DNA from: Bacillus sp. NTK074B
GTDB taxonomy: Bacteria; Bacillota; Bacilli; Bacillales; Bacillaceae_B
NCBI RefSeq assembly: GCF_017303375.1
Contig: NZ_JAFKOH010000018.1
Span: forward strand, 1 to 49,974
Direction: 5' to 3'
DNA: 49,974 bases
Shown: positions 1 through 9,516 of the stretch, in pieces
How positions within the stretch are numbered: position 1 is the stretch's first letter
Layout of the letters: each line of letters opens with the position of its first letter
Notes under the pieces: model-generated
Databases searched by the model: none
The model's input: the letters and a program-made list of their open reading frames with translations, nothing else
Told to the model about the DNA's origin: nothing
Program-made: the position numbers and the translations under genes

Positions 1-62
1 TTGCATGTATTAGGCACGCCGCCAGCGTTCGTCCTGAGCCAGGATCAAACTCTCCGATAAAA
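1..62 (-). rRNA. 16S ribosomal RNA, 5' end only (partial)
   Basis: The reverse complement reads TTTATCGGAGAGTTTGATCC followed by the universal CTGGCTCAGGACGAACGC start of bacterial 16S rRNA. The gene runs off the left edge of the window, so only about 60 bases are present. The 5' end was placed at the UUUAUCGG typical of Bacillus 16S. Tandem promoters lie immediately upstream. Confidence 0.97.
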
Positions 63-167
63 GTTTGAATAGCTCTTAAAATAAATCTAGAATTAACGTT
101 GACGTATTGTCTTGTTTTGTTCAGTTTTCAAGGTTCAATGTGGCGCTTTATTTGAAGCGACTTGACC

Positions 168-197
168 ATTATATCAAGAATGCAGTGCGTTTGTCAA
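168..197 (-). promoter_or_regulatory. rrn promoter P2 (proximal)
   Basis: Minus strand TTGACA, 18 bases, TATAAT: a perfect sigma-A hexamer pair about 105 bases upstream of the mature 16S 5' end, as expected for the proximal promoter of a Bacillus rRNA operon. Confidence 0.9.
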
Positions 198-272
198 CAA
201 CTTTTTTTGAAATGTTTTATGATCTCGTTGAATGTTGTTATGTACCCGCTGCTCTCTTGCGACGGTTTTTAA

Positions 273-301
273 AGTATATCAAGCTATTAGATATTCGTCA
301 A
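273..301 (-). promoter_or_regulatory. rrn promoter P1 (distal)
   Basis: Minus strand TTGACG, 17 bases, TATACT: the second, distal sigma-A promoter of the rRNA operon, about 100 bases upstream of P2. Tandem P1/P2 spacing of this size is usual for Bacillus rrn operons. Confidence 0.85.
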
Positions 302-401
302 TAGATTTAATAGATTTATTTTTAAAACTTTCAACCCCCCCTATTAAGCGCTCATGATTCTTCTATTATGAACCCACTTTCTTCTATATAAGAACAAGAA
401 C

Positions 402-442
402 AAAAACGGCCCCCCTCTCGATGGAGGATGAGCCGCTTTTTA
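402..442 (-). terminator. Rho-independent terminator after ptsG
   Basis: On the minus strand a GC-rich stem (AGCGGCTCATCCTCC pairing with GGGGGGCCG, with a small loop) is followed by a T run. It begins just after the ptsG stop codon. Confidence 0.8.
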
Positions 443-450
443 TAAAGATA

Positions 451-2520
451 TTAGTCGATCTTAATGATGTTTTCGTCGTTACGGTTTACGTTACCAGACT
501 TTTCGATTGTCACTTGTTGCCCTTCTTTAAGGTTCGTGAAGACAATCGGTGTGATGATGGAAGGTGCGTTTTCTTTGATGTAGTCTAGATCTACTTCCAG
601 TAATGGTTGACCGGCTTCTACCTGATCTCCCTCTTTTACTAGGGCTTCGAATCCTTTACCTTCCAGTTTCACTGTATCGATTCCAACGTGGATCAGTACT
701 TCACGGCCTGCTTTGGACTCAAGTCCGATAGCATGCTTAGTTGGGAAGACGTTCACGACTTTACCTGTGATAGGAGAAACGATTGTTCCTTCTGACGGCA
801 CGATCGCAAAACCGTCACCCATCATTTTACCTGAGAATACTTGGTCAGGTACTTCGGTGATGTCTTTGATCTCACCTGTGATCGGAGCTACGAACTTTTC
901 GTTGTTGCGCTCAGTTTGAAGAGCATCCGGATTCACTTCTTCAATTTGTTGCTCTACTTCTTCGTTTGCGTTTGTTTCTACTCTGCGTGGAGCTTTCCCA
1001 CGGATGATGTCTTGCATTTGTGATTTGATTGTGTCTGATTTTGGTCCGAAGATGGCTTGAATGTTATCTCCTACTTCAAGTACACCTGAAGCACCAAGTT
1101 TTTTCAGACGGTTTTTGTCTACTTGTTTTACGTCATTAACAGATACACGGAGACGAGTGATACATGCGTCTAAGTGAGCGATATTTTCTTGTCCACCCAT
1201 CGCTTCAAGGATGTTGTATGGAAGATCACCAGCTGAACTTGCAGGAGCGTCATCTTCATCTTCATCTACGTCTTCACGACCAGGAGTCATAAGGTTGAAC
1301 TTGCGGATAGAGAAGCGGAATCCGAAGTAGTAGATGAATGCAAATACGATACCTACCGGGATGACGATCCAGGCATTCGTTTGTGGGTTAATCAGTCCGA
1401 ATAGAATGTAGTCAATTAAACCACCTGAGAATGTCATACCAATCTTTACATTTAACAAATGCATCGTTAAGAATGATAAACCTGCAAAGATACAGTGTAT
1501 TCCAAATAGTACAGGTGCTACGAATAAGAAAGAGAATTCGATTGGTTCTGTGATACCTGTCAAGAATGAAGTCAAAGCAGCAGATGCCATGATTCCACCT
1601 ACAACCGCTTTACGTTCCGGCTTCGCTTCATGGTAGATCGCTAATGCCGCTGCCGGAAGTCCGAACATCATGAATGGGAATTTACCCGTCATGAATGTAC
1701 CTGCCGTCAGGTCTTGTACACCATCTTGAATTTGTTTCATAAAGATTGCCTGGTCCCCACGTACAACATCACCAGCTGCTGATGTGTAAGAACCGAATTC
1801 GAACCAGAATGGAGCATAGAAAATGTGGTGCAATCCGAATGGAATAAGTGAACGTTCGATTACACCAAATACAAATGCTGCAAGTGCTCTGTTTTCACCG
1901 AGCATAAAGTTAGAGAATGTGTTAAGACCATCTTGGATCGGTGGCCAAATTAATAACATTAATAATCCTAATACAACGGAAGATGCTGCTGTAGCAATTG
2001 GAACAAATCGCTTACCTGCGAAGAACCCCAAGTATGAAGGTAGTTCAATTTGGTAGAAACGATTGTACATGGACGCTGCCAGGATCCCGACGATGATACC
2101 GCCGAATACACCTGTTTGTAAGGTTGGGATACCGAGGACCAGTGCAAATGCCGGATCGACGCCGTCACCTGTAACATCACCAATACCTAAACCTTCAACA
2201 GTACCCATTGTTACGTTCATGATCAAGAAACCAACGATGGCTGCTAAACCGGCCACCCCTTCTCCACCGGCAAGACCGATGGCAACACCGACTGCGAAGA
2301 GCAGTGCCAGGTTTCCGAAGATAATTCCACCCGCTTGTTCCATTACGCTGGCAACGGTTTCAACGCCGCCGTTAGCAAGGAATGGGGCAATGTCTAGAAG
2401 CGTTGGATTTTGAAGAGCATTACCAAACGCTAGTAAAAGTCCGGCTGCTGGTAAGATCGCAACTGGAAGCATTAATGCTTTACCGACTTTTTGTAGTACA
2501 CCAAAAGCCTTTTTAAACAT
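451..2520 (-). CDS. ptsG: Glucose-specific PTS transporter, EIICBA fusion
   Basis: Imports glucose and phosphorylates it to glucose-6-phosphate, with phosphate relayed from HPr. The first ~400 residues are the hydrophobic EIIC channel. EIIB follows with its phospho-cysteine in [12 protein letters not shown] (Cys453), then EIIA with the phospho-histidine in LIHVGIDTV (His611). The 689-residue length matches Bacillus PtsG (about 700). The ATG has an AGGGAGG ribosome-binding site with good spacing. A ribonucleic antiterminator/terminator leader and glcT lie directly upstream, so expression should be induced by glucose through GlcT antitermination (established mechanism in B. subtilis; inferred here from the leader). 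Confidence 0.96.
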   Translation of the reverse strand: MFKKAFGVLQKVGKALMLPVAILPAAGLLLAFGNALQNPTLLDIAPFLANGGVETVASVMEQAGGIIFGNLALLFAVGVAIGLAGGEGVAGLAAIVGFLIMNVTMGTVEGLGIGDVTGDGVDPAFALVLGIPTLQTGVFGGIIVGILAASMYNRFYQIELPSYLGFFAGKRFVPIATAASSVVLGLLMLLIWPPIQDGLNTFSNFMLGENRALAAFVFGVIERSLIPFGLHHIFYAPFWFEFGSYTSAAGDVVRGDQAIFMKQIQDGVQDLTAGTFMTGKFPFMMFGLPAAALAIYHEAKPERKAVVGGIMASAALTSFLTGITEPIEFSFLFVAPVLFGIHCIFAGLSFLTMHLLNVKIGMTFSGGLIDYILFGLINPQTNAWIVIPVGIVFAFIYYFGFRFSIRKFNLMTPGREDVDEDEDDAPASSAGDLPYNILEAMGGQENIAHLDACITRLRVSVNDVKQVDKNRLKKLGASGVLEVGDNIQAIFGPKSDTIKSQMQDIIRGKAPRRVETNANEEVEQQIEEVNPDALQTERNNEKFVAPITGEIKDITEVPDQVFSGKMMGDGFAIVPSEGTIVSPITGKVVNVFPTKHAIGLESKAGREVLIHVGIDTVKLEGKGFEALVKEGDQVEAGQPLLEVDLDYIKENAPSIITPIVFTNLKEGQQVTIEKSGNVNRNDENIIKID

Positions 2521-2582
2521 GTGAGTTTCCTCCCTTTATTTTCATTTTCGACTAATTAGATGATTGCGCCTAACCAAACAAA

Positions 2583-2684
2583 AAAGGCATGAGAAAAGAG
2601 GATAATGAACGTATATGGATAGACTGCCCCAAAATACACGTTTCAATTATCTTCTTTACTCATGCCTGATCGAATCAGTAACAC
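2583..2684 (-). promoter_or_regulatory. ptsG leader: RAT antiterminator overlapping a terminator
   Basis: The minus strand carries GTTACTGATTCGATCAGGCA, essentially the GlcT-binding RAT of B. subtilis ptsG, overlapping the 5' arm of a long terminator stem (AGGCATGAG...AAGATAATTGAA with TTCATTATC...CTCATGCCT) that ends in TTTTTTG. Dephosphorylated-EIICBA-relieved GlcT would bind the RAT and stop the terminator from forming. The RAT spans about 2660-2682 and the terminator about 2583-2667. Confidence 0.92.
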
Positions 2685-2703
2685 GTAAGAAAAGATAAGT
2701 ACG

Positions 2704-3546
2704 TTAATTTACTTTATTTTGAATCCGCTGCAGATGCATTGTGAGGTATACTGCCTCGGCATCATACACGGGTTTCTGCAATGTTTGCTGCATCATCTTA
2801 ATCAGCTTCCAAGATAAATTATAGCAGACAGGGTATTCTTCTTTCAACAGTTTTGCAATTTTTTCTGGTTCTTCTACTCTTTCTCCCCTGAGAACCCTCT
2901 CGATCGTGTATCGAATATGCCGTATGAGCCTCATGTAATCGACACTCTCTTTATTGATTTCAACATCGAGTTGCTGTTCAATCATCCCTATCAGACGACT
3001 GATCAACTGAGAGTGCTGGTTCACTTCGGAAAGGTCCTTGTTCATCATGGCACTGTGAATATGAAGAGCAATGAACCCCACTTCCCCTTCAGGAAGATGG
3101 ACATCGGTCATTTCATTGATCATACTGACGACTTCTCTCGCAATTTCATATTCAAAAGGATACAGCGTTCTTGTCTCCACCAGAAATGGATTCCGGATCT
3201 CCATTCCTCTCATCAATCGGTTTATGGCAAATAGAATATGGTCTGTAAGGGCGATGTGAATATGCTCGTTAAGGAATGAGTTGGTTCTTTTCCGAATCAA
3301 CTCGATGGCAGAAATAATGACGTTCGACATATCATCATTCAAGAAAGGAAGAAGGTTCTTGTATTGCTCCTGCTCTTTTTCCCCTTTTAGGACAAACATC
3401 TTTTCTGCAATATCATTTTGGATGGGATCACCCTTTTTCCGGTTGAACCCTATCCCCTTCCCGATCAGCACGACTTCTCCGTAGCTTTCATGGACGGCGA
3501 TCAATACATTATTATTTAAGACTTTTTTCACATTTAAAGTAGACAT
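2704..3546 (-). CDS. glcT: Transcription antiterminator GlcT (BglG/SacY family)
   Basis: RNA-binding antiterminator that controls ptsG. An N-terminal CAT RNA-binding domain (VKKVLNNNVLIA... at the start) is followed by two PTS regulation domains with the conserved phosphorylatable histidines in contexts such as NEHIHIALTDH and GFIALHIHSAM, and AVYLTMHLQR near the C-terminus. A TTG codon 6 bases upstream also opens the frame, but AGGGAG lies 8 bases before the ATG chosen here, giving 280 aa. Its target RAT sits between this gene and ptsG. A strong sigma-A promoter lies upstream. Confidence 0.95.
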   Translation of the reverse strand: MSTLNVKKVLNNNVLIAVHESYGEVVLIGKGIGFNRKKGDPIQNDIAEKMFVLKGEKEQEQYKNLLPFLNDDMSNVIISAIELIRKRTNSFLNEHIHIALTDHILFAINRLMRGMEIRNPFLVETRTLYPFEYEIAREVVSMINEMTDVHLPEGEVGFIALHIHSAMMNKDLSEVNQHSQLISRLIGMIEQQLDVEINKESVDYMRLIRHIRYTIERVLRGERVEEPEKIAKLLKEEYPVCYNLSWKLIKMMQQTLQKPVYDAEAVYLTMHLQRIQNKVN

Positions 3547-3597
3547 ACTCAATTCTCCCTATATATTCGACCATTTTCGACATTACCCGATTCCATG

Positions 3598-3626
3598 ATT
3601 TTAACGAAAATTGACCCTTTTTTCAA
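3598..3626 (-). promoter_or_regulatory. Sigma-A promoter of glcT
   Basis: Minus strand TTGAAA, 17 bases, TAAAAT, about 50 bases upstream of the glcT ATG. Near-consensus hexamers and ideal spacing. Confidence 0.8.
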
Positions 3627-3704
3627 TTCTTACTTCTTCCCTTTGTACTACCTTCTCTAACCTTGTCGTCATTCCCTTTATTTATATTCTACACTTTTTT
3701 CAAT

Positions 3705-3745
3705 AAAAAACAGAAAGAAGCTGATCCGTGATAGATCAGCTTCTT
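3705..3745 (-). terminator. Rho-independent terminator after pbuG
   Basis: Perfect stem AAGAAGCTGATC / GATCAGCTTCTT with a 7-base loop, followed on the minus strand by TCTG and a T run. It ends the pbuG transcript. Confidence 0.9.
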
Positions 3746-3762
3746 AGTAATCGGTACCTATT

Positions 3763-5097
3763 TTATACCAGGAAGATAAAGTACAGGACAAAGATCACAA
3801 ACAAGAAATACATGATTGGGTGGATTTCTTTACCGCGACCTTTCATGATCATCGTAATTGGATAGAAAATGAATCCGATGGCGATCCCTGTTGCGATGCT
3901 GTATGTTAGCGGCATGGCGACAATCGTAAGGAATGCGGGAACCGCTACCTCGAATTTCTTCCAATCGATTTCACCTAATGATGATACCATCAGTACCCCT
4001 ACAATGATCAGGGCAGGTGCTGTCACGGCCGATGTGATGACGGCCAGTAATGGGAAGAAAAAAATGGATAGTACGAATAAAATGGCTGTCACGACGGATG
4101 CGAATCCCGTCCTCGCTCCTGCTGCGACCCCGGCAGAGGATTCGATATAAGAAGTTGTTGTAGAAGTTCCCAAGATGGCTCCGACTACCGTTGCACATGA
4201 ATCAGCAAATAACGCTTTACCTGCACGAGGTAATTTGTTGTCTTTCATCAGTCCAGCCTGGTTCGCCACTGCCACAAGTGTACCGGCTGTATCAAAGAAG
4301 TCGACGAACAAGAACGTCAGGATGACTACAAGCATTTGAATGGTGAAAATACTGCCTGCATCATTGAATAACGGTTCAAGTGCCGCTCCGAAAGTCGGGG
4401 CAAGACTTGGTGCTGCATCCACTACTCTTTCCGGTGTATCAATCAGTCCTGCGATCATACCCACGATAGCGGTTACGACCATCCCGATGAAAATCCCGCC
4501 TTTAACACCTCTTGTCATTAAAATAACCGTGATGATGATCCCGAAAATCGCAAGTAACGTAGTTCCATTTGTTAAATCTCCAAGTCCCACTAACACGGCA
4601 TCGTTATTAACGATGATGCCCGCGTTTTGGAAACCGATGAAGGTAATGAATAAACCGATTCCGGCTCCAACAGCGTATTTTAATTCTGCTGGAATCGAGT
4701 TAATGATCTTTTCCCGGATGCCCGACAGTGTCAAGGCGATGAAAATCAGTCCTGAAATCAAGACCCCCGTCAAAGCTGATTGCCAAGGTACACCCATTGT
4801 TAATACGACCGTGTATGCGAAGAAGGCATTCAAGCCCATTCCCGGTGCCAATGCGATCGGATACTTGGCGATGAGCCCCATGATCAACGACCCGATGGCT
4901 GCTGCCAATGCCGTTGCCACAAAGACCGCACCGTAATCCATTCTCATGCTGTCCGGAAGATCCGGCACGGATTGAAGAGTCAACGTAAGCGGGTTAACAA
5001 TTAAGATATAGGCCATCGATAGGAAGGTGGTCAATCCCCCGATGATCTCCCTTTTATAATTCGTTCCTAACTGGTCAAACTGAAAGAAATTCCTCAT
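3763..5097 (-). CDS. pbuG: Hypoxanthine/guanine permease PbuG (NCS2/AzgA-like)
   Basis: Multi-spanning membrane transporter for purine bases. The start MRNFFQFDQLGTNY and the following EIIGGLTTFLSMAYI are highly similar to B. subtilis PbuG, as is the AzgA-type motif ALAPGMGLNAFFAYT. The frame is open 22 codons further upstream, but AGGAGG lies 7 bases before the ATG chosen here, giving 444 aa, the usual length. A guanine-type riboswitch and terminator sit in the leader, so guanine/hypoxanthine should shut the gene off. The upstream neighbour guaA makes GMP, the same pathway. Confidence 0.95.
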   Translation of the reverse strand: MRNFFQFDQLGTNYKREIIGGLTTFLSMAYILIVNPLTLTLQSVPDLPDSMRMDYGAVFVATALAAAIGSLIMGLIAKYPIALAPGMGLNAFFAYTVVLTMGVPWQSALTGVLISGLIFIALTLSGIREKIINSIPAELKYAVGAGIGLFITFIGFQNAGIIVNNDAVLVGLGDLTNGTTLLAIFGIIITVILMTRGVKGGIFIGMVVTAIVGMIAGLIDTPERVVDAAPSLAPTFGAALEPLFNDAGSIFTIQMLVVILTFLFVDFFDTAGTLVAVANQAGLMKDNKLPRAGKALFADSCATVVGAILGTSTTTSYIESSAGVAAGARTGFASVVTAILFVLSIFFFPLLAVITSAVTAPALIIVGVLMVSSLGEIDWKKFEVAVPAFLTIVAMPLTYSIATGIAIGFIFYPITMIMKGRGKEIHPIMYFLFVIFVLYFIFLV

Positions 5098-5132
5098 TCT
5101 TGTACTCCTCCTATAGAGTCGCCGTAGAAAAT

Positions 5133-5166
5133 AATAAAAAAACCTCGAACTACCAGAGTTCAAGGC
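5133..5166 (-). terminator. Riboswitch-controlled terminator upstream of pbuG
   Basis: Minus strand stem CCTTGAACT / AGTTCGAGG followed by seven T residues, between the purine aptamer and the pbuG start. It is the expression platform of the riboswitch. Confidence 0.85.
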
Positions 5167-5224
5167 TTTGACTGTTAAGATCCAGATTGATAGCCGCTAA
5201 AAAAACGGTCCTATCATCCATCAC

Positions 5225-5294
5225 CTCGTAGTCAAGCCATTTACGGTAGCTTGGTAGAAACGCTCGGGCCCTATTCCCGAAATTATACGACGTA
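5225..5294 (-). promoter_or_regulatory. Guanine-type purine riboswitch (pbuG leader)
   Basis: The minus strand shows the whole purine aptamer: P1 arms, ATAATTTCGGG, loop AATAGGG, CCCGAGCG, the conserved J2/3 TTTCTACC, P3 stem AAGC...GCTT with loop CCGTAAA, and GACTACG. The nucleotide that pairs with the ligand (position 74 in xpt numbering, GACT) is C, which predicts guanine/hypoxanthine rather than adenine. Confidence 0.93.
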
Positions 5295-5410
5295 ATACTT
5301 TTATTATGTTTTGTTATGATTACAGTACTATTGTACCAACAGGATTTCAGTCCGTCAATACAAAATACGAACATTATTATTATAATATCATATTAATGTT
5401 CGTTTAATAC

Positions 5411-5468
5411 AAAAAACGACAGGCACCTTCCGTCTGTCGAATGGATCCGACCCGGAAGAAGCCTGTCA
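5411..5468 (-). terminator. Rho-independent terminator after guaA
   Basis: Minus strand CTGACAGGCTTCTTCCGG ... CGGAAGGTGCCTGTCG forms a long stem and is followed by TTTTTTG, directly after the guaA stop. Confidence 0.85.
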
Positions 5469-5487
5469 GTTATTTTATTCAAATTTA

Positions 5488-7041
5488 TTATTCCCACTCG
5501 ATCGTTGCAGGTGGCTTGCTCGTCACATCATACACCACGCGGTTGATATGATCGACTTCATTTACAATGCGAGTTGATATTTTCTCCAATACGTCCCATG
5601 GAATACGCGCCCAATCTGACGTCATACCGTCAATGGAAGTAACCGCACGAATTCCGATCGTGTAATCATATGTCCTCGCATCCCCCATAACACCGACACT
5701 ACGGATATCAGGAAGGACCGTGAAGTATTGCCAGATGTCACGATCAAGTCCGGCTTTCTTGATTTCATCACGGAGAATGTAATCAGACTCACGGACGATT
5801 TCAAGCTTCTGTTCAGAAATTTCACCAAGGACACGGATACCAAGACCAGGTCCCGGGAATGGCTGACGCCACACAATTTCATCCGGAATGCCAAGCTCGG
5901 AACCTAAAGCACGAACTTCATCTTTAAATAGTGTGTTCAACGGCTCGATCAGGGTGAACTGCATATCTTCAGGAAGCCCGCCGACATTATGGTGGGACTT
6001 GATTGTTTGTGCAGTCGCCGTTCCGCTTTCAATGATGTCTGTATATAACGTACCTTGTGCAAGATATTCGATGCCTTTAAGCTTCGTCGCTTCATCGTCG
6101 AATACGTAAATGAATTCATTTCCGATGATCTTACGTTTTTGCTCTGGATCGGATACACCTTTTAGTTTATTTAAGAAACGGTCTTGAGCATCCACTTTAA
6201 TGACGTTCATGTTAAAGCCGTCAGCGAATGTCTTCATGACGCTGTCCGCCTCGCCTTTTCGAAGAAGGCCGTGATCGACGAAGATACATGTCAGTTGATC
6301 GCCGATTGCTTTGTGGATCAATACAGCCACAACGGAAGAATCGACACCTCCGCTTAGAGCGCAAAGAACTTTCTTATCACCAACTGTTTGTCGGATCTTG
6401 TCCATTTCCATTTCGATGAAGTTCTCCATGGACCAGTCGCCTGTGCATCCACACACTTCAAATACGAAATTCTTCAACATTTCATTTCCGTGCACCGAAT
6501 GACGCACTTCAGGGTGGAATTGAACCGCATATAGTCCTTGTTCTTCGTTACTCATGGAAGCAATCGGACAAGAAGGGTTCGTCGCATTTACATCAAAGCC
6601 TGCAGGTGCTTCCACGACAAGATCACCGTGACTCATCCATACAACCTGCTCTTCCGGGAGTTCTGAGAATAATTTGGACTGCTTCTCAATGTTGATGGCT
6701 GCTTTTCCGTACTCGCGGTGCTTCGCGCGTTCTACCTTCCCTCCGAAATGCATCGTCATCAGCTGCATGCCGTAGCAAATCCCGAGGATTGGGATATCCA
6801 GATCAAAGATACGCTCATCACAACGGAATGAATCTTCACCGTAGACACTGTTCGGTCCGCCCGAGAAGATGATTCCAGTCGGATTCATTTCCTGGATTTC
6901 CTCAAGGGTAACTGTATGCGGGTGGAGCTCACTATAAACACCAAACTCACGGATTCTTCGCGTGATTAACTGATTGTATTGACTTCCAAAGTCCAAAACG
7001 ACGATCATTTCTTGATTGTGCAATTCTTCTTTACCAAGCAT
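5488..7041 (-). CDS. guaA: GMP synthase (glutamine-hydrolysing)
   Basis: Converts XMP to GMP using glutamine and ATP. The class I glutamine amidotransferase domain comes first, with nucleophile Cys89 in ILGICYGMQ and the HPEVRH triad histidine. The ATP-pyrophosphatase domain follows with the SGGVDSS P-loop near residue 230, and the C-terminal dimerisation domain ends in PPATIEWE, typical of GuaA. At 517 aa it is full length. GAGGTGA lies 7 bases before the ATG. A second guanine-type riboswitch and terminator precede it, so GMP synthesis and base uptake (pbuG) appear to be switched off by the same ligand. Confidence 0.97.
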   Translation of the reverse strand: MLGKEELHNQEMIVVLDFGSQYNQLITRRIREFGVYSELHPHTVTLEEIQEMNPTGIIFSGGPNSVYGEDSFRCDERIFDLDIPILGICYGMQLMTMHFGGKVERAKHREYGKAAINIEKQSKLFSELPEEQVVWMSHGDLVVEAPAGFDVNATNPSCPIASMSNEEQGLYAVQFHPEVRHSVHGNEMLKNFVFEVCGCTGDWSMENFIEMEMDKIRQTVGDKKVLCALSGGVDSSVVAVLIHKAIGDQLTCIFVDHGLLRKGEADSVMKTFADGFNMNVIKVDAQDRFLNKLKGVSDPEQKRKIIGNEFIYVFDDEATKLKGIEYLAQGTLYTDIIESGTATAQTIKSHHNVGGLPEDMQFTLIEPLNTLFKDEVRALGSELGIPDEIVWRQPFPGPGLGIRVLGEISEQKLEIVRESDYILRDEIKKAGLDRDIWQYFTVLPDIRSVGVMGDARTYDYTIGIRAVTSIDGMTSDWARIPWDVLEKISTRIVNEVDHINRVVYDVTSKPPATIEWE

Positions 7042-7104
7042 TCAGTTCACCTCTTCAGTTTATTTACCTTTTACTATCTATTGTTGTTAGCATTCCAAAA
7101 AAAT

Positions 7105-7150
7105 ATAAAAAAAACTAGACTCCGCCTTAAAAAAAGGCAGAATTCTAGTT
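7105..7150 (-). terminator. Riboswitch-controlled terminator upstream of guaA
   Basis: Minus strand AACTAGAATTCTGCCTT / AAGGCGGAGTCTAGTT stem followed by eight T residues, placed between the aptamer and guaA. Confidence 0.88.
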
Positions 7151-7184
7151 TTTTTGCATACACGGATGTCAACTAAGAACACTG

Positions 7185-7255
7185 CCTTCATAGTCCAGTC
7201 ATTTAAGGTGACCGGGTAGATACTTTCGAACCGTATTATCGAGGATATACGAAGG
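7185..7255 (-). promoter_or_regulatory. Guanine-type purine riboswitch (guaA leader)
   Basis: Minus strand begins CCTTCGTA and ends TATGAAGG (P1, 8 bp), with J2/3 GTATCTACC, P3 CCGGTCA / TGACTGG, L3 CCTTAAA and L2 containing ATACGG for the kissing pairs. The ligand-pairing base is C (GGACTATG), predicting guanine. P2 looks short (about four pairs, TCGA/TCGA) and J2/3 has A in place of the usual third U, so it is a slightly divergent member. It starts only ~60 bases after the yebA stop. Confidence 0.88.
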
Positions 7256-7311
7256 ATGCTAACGAACGCTATTTGAATTTGACATCATTTTATACTCTGT
7301 AGCGAACCGGG

Positions 7312-9516
7312 TCAACCGGTTGTCCTTTTAATTAAATTTTCCCATAATTCCCTCATCTTCACCCAGTCTTCTTTTGTAGGGCTCTGACCGTACAGTACCC
7401 GTTCATAATTATTGGTGAGACTGGTCATTTCACGGGTACCGAAGAACGAATCGATGTATCTTGAATACCCCCGTAATGTTTGGCCGTCTTCCATTCTCAA
7501 GCCGTATCTTTCCAATTGTTTCATAAGGGATAGATAGGCTTCTGTGAATACGTCATCCGATGACTTCCTGCGGTAATGAAAAATCAGGACATACGGCATC
7601 CAGCGTCTTCTCACTAGGTATAAAGCCATGGCAATGATGATCATGAGAATGGCTACCATTACAATCTTGCCCCAGTTGTCTACGACAAATGACTTCAAAT
7701 CATCCCAAACCTTCGATATAGAAAAACCGTCACCTGCAGATGCTGTATCCTCCTCAGGCTGCAAAGGTTTCTTTGGCGTATCCTTCTGCTCCGGAACCGG
7801 TACTTCATTATCTTCCGGATCAGGTACATCGAGATCATACTGATAGGAAACGTTATTGTTGAAGCCAACCGTCGGCTCAAACGGAACCCACCCTACTTCC
7901 GGGAAGAATACCTCAACCCATGAATGGGCATTGTTGTTCGATACTTCATATAGTTTATAGGTCGAATCCACCTGCCTGCTGTATTCCCCTTCTGTATAGC
8001 CTTTAGCCCATCTCGCAGGAATCCCCAGCGAGCGGACCAACACCACCATGGAAGTTGAGAAGTTATCACAGTATCCGCGCTGCGTTTCAAACAGAAACTG
8101 ATCCACGTAATCCTGTTCTTCTTCAGGAACCGGTACATCGAACTGATCGTATACATACGCTTCCTTTGAAAAATATTGCTCGATCGCCCTTACTTTGTCA
8201 TACCAATTATCTTCTTCCGAGGTGATCTCAACGGCAAGGTCCTTGACGCGCTGAGGAGTCGTATCAGGCAGCTGGGTGTAGCGATCGACAAACTCCGGCA
8301 CCTGCATGATTTCCTGTTCTTCATTCGCCGCCTTCATCTTTTTCTGTGAATAGGACGGGGAACGATAGGAGACCTCATATTCTTCAAGGTTGACGGTTTC
8401 ATCGAGCTCTTTATAACTCGTCACTTTTTCATTGATGGGATTGAAGCTGAAATACCCTTTATCATTTCCGTTGATGCTTTCCACCCCATACGGATAGACA
8501 ACATGGGAATACTTGCGCTCCACCATGATCTTTTCACTTTCCAAATCCCGCTCTTCATCGGATTCCGGGGAAGATATCGGAACCTTATTCCCGGGATCAA
8601 ACGGCATGGCGGCCTGCTGTTCATCCGGAATCGACTGTTCCCAGCCCTTTCCTGTGTATAGATCCTTCGATTCAATTTTCCAGTAATGCTCTTTGGTCAC
8701 CTCAGCATTAAATACGACGGTAGGATCACCGACAAATGGGCCACCAAGCTTCGTGTCATCGGTATCATACCCAATTTTGTTCACGCCGCTGCCGCCTGCA
8801 TCTTCAGAAAAGGATTGAAGATATGGGACCGGATCCGGCCAAATGGGATCTGCTTTTGGTGCGGCAAAAGCCACGACGGAACTGACACCGAGCATCACTG
8901 TAAGTGGAACGATCCAGCGGTGACGGCTCATTTTGGAACCACGAAGATTCTCTCTTTGTACAAGTCTTTCAAGAGCCAGCAATCCCATAAGAAGAAAGCC
9001 GAAGATGACGACACGGATGATGGATCGATCACCTTCATATGCCGTGAACGTGTCAATCAGACAAACGTAAGCAACCGTCATGATATAAAAAAGGAGAATC
9101 GTCTTCCGGACCGAGATCCAATAATGGATCAAGTACGTCATCAACCAAAGAAGCACGAAAAACAATAAACTTCTGTACTCAAATGACAAACTCGGCCACT
9201 CCCGACCAAGCGTCAACCCAAGATTACTCCATAGATCCTGACCGAATTTCTTCAACCACTCGGGGGCAAAAAATGAACCGGAATAGTACAGTTTATTCAG
9301 ACTGTAAAGAATAAACAGAACTTTCACTGATGCCGTGATGACGTAATGAATCCGAAAGTAAGAGAGAACGAGGGCCAAACCGATAAAGACAGCAAAATAC
9401 GTCAAGCTCGCCGTGTCTGTCACGACCCTCAGGGGCTTTAACCACTCCCACAGAAGCAAAAATCCAAATAAATAAATCATGATCTTGAAAAATGAGTTTG
9501 CTATGTCTTGCCTCAT
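7312..9516 (-). CDS. yebA: Transglutaminase-domain membrane protein (TgpA/YebA-like)
   Basis: A 734-aa membrane protein. Roughly the first 215 residues hold several membrane segments, followed by an extracellular region with a transglutaminase-like core: RGYCDNFSTSM (catalytic Cys), NNAHSWVEVFF (His) and GWVPFEPT. A transmembrane segment (IVMVAILMIIIAMALYLV) and a cytoplasmic DUF4129-like tail end the protein. The ATG overlaps the stop of the DUF58 gene (ATGA), so yeaC-yeaD-yebA form one operon, the usual MoxR-DUF58-transglutaminase set. Substrate unknown. The same gene lies next to guaA in B. subtilis. Confidence 0.9.
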   Translation of the reverse strand: MRQDIANSFFKIMIYLFGFLLLWEWLKPLRVVTDTASLTYFAVFIGLALVLSYFRIHYVITASVKVLFILYSLNKLYYSGSFFAPEWLKKFGQDLWSNLGLTLGREWPSLSFEYRSLLFFVLLWLMTYLIHYWISVRKTILLFYIMTVAYVCLIDTFTAYEGDRSIIRVVIFGFLLMGLLALERLVQRENLRGSKMSRHRWIVPLTVMLGVSSVVAFAAPKADPIWPDPVPYLQSFSEDAGGSGVNKIGYDTDDTKLGGPFVGDPTVVFNAEVTKEHYWKIESKDLYTGKGWEQSIPDEQQAAMPFDPGNKVPISSPESDEERDLESEKIMVERKYSHVVYPYGVESINGNDKGYFSFNPINEKVTSYKELDETVNLEEYEVSYRSPSYSQKKMKAANEEQEIMQVPEFVDRYTQLPDTTPQRVKDLAVEITSEEDNWYDKVRAIEQYFSKEAYVYDQFDVPVPEEEQDYVDQFLFETQRGYCDNFSTSMVVLVRSLGIPARWAKGYTEGEYSRQVDSTYKLYEVSNNNAHSWVEVFFPEVGWVPFEPTVGFNNNVSYQYDLDVPDPEDNEVPVPEQKDTPKKPLQPEEDTASAGDGFSISKVWDDLKSFVVDNWGKIVMVAILMIIIAMALYLVRRRWMPYVLIFHYRRKSSDDVFTEAYLSLMKQLERYGLRMEDGQTLRGYSRYIDSFFGTREMTSLTNNYERVLYGQSPTKEDWVKMRELWENLIKRTTG

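Noticed and set aside
107..304. Plus-strand open frame over the rrn promoter region
   Set aside because: It lies across two near-consensus rRNA promoters on the other strand and has no ribosome-binding site.
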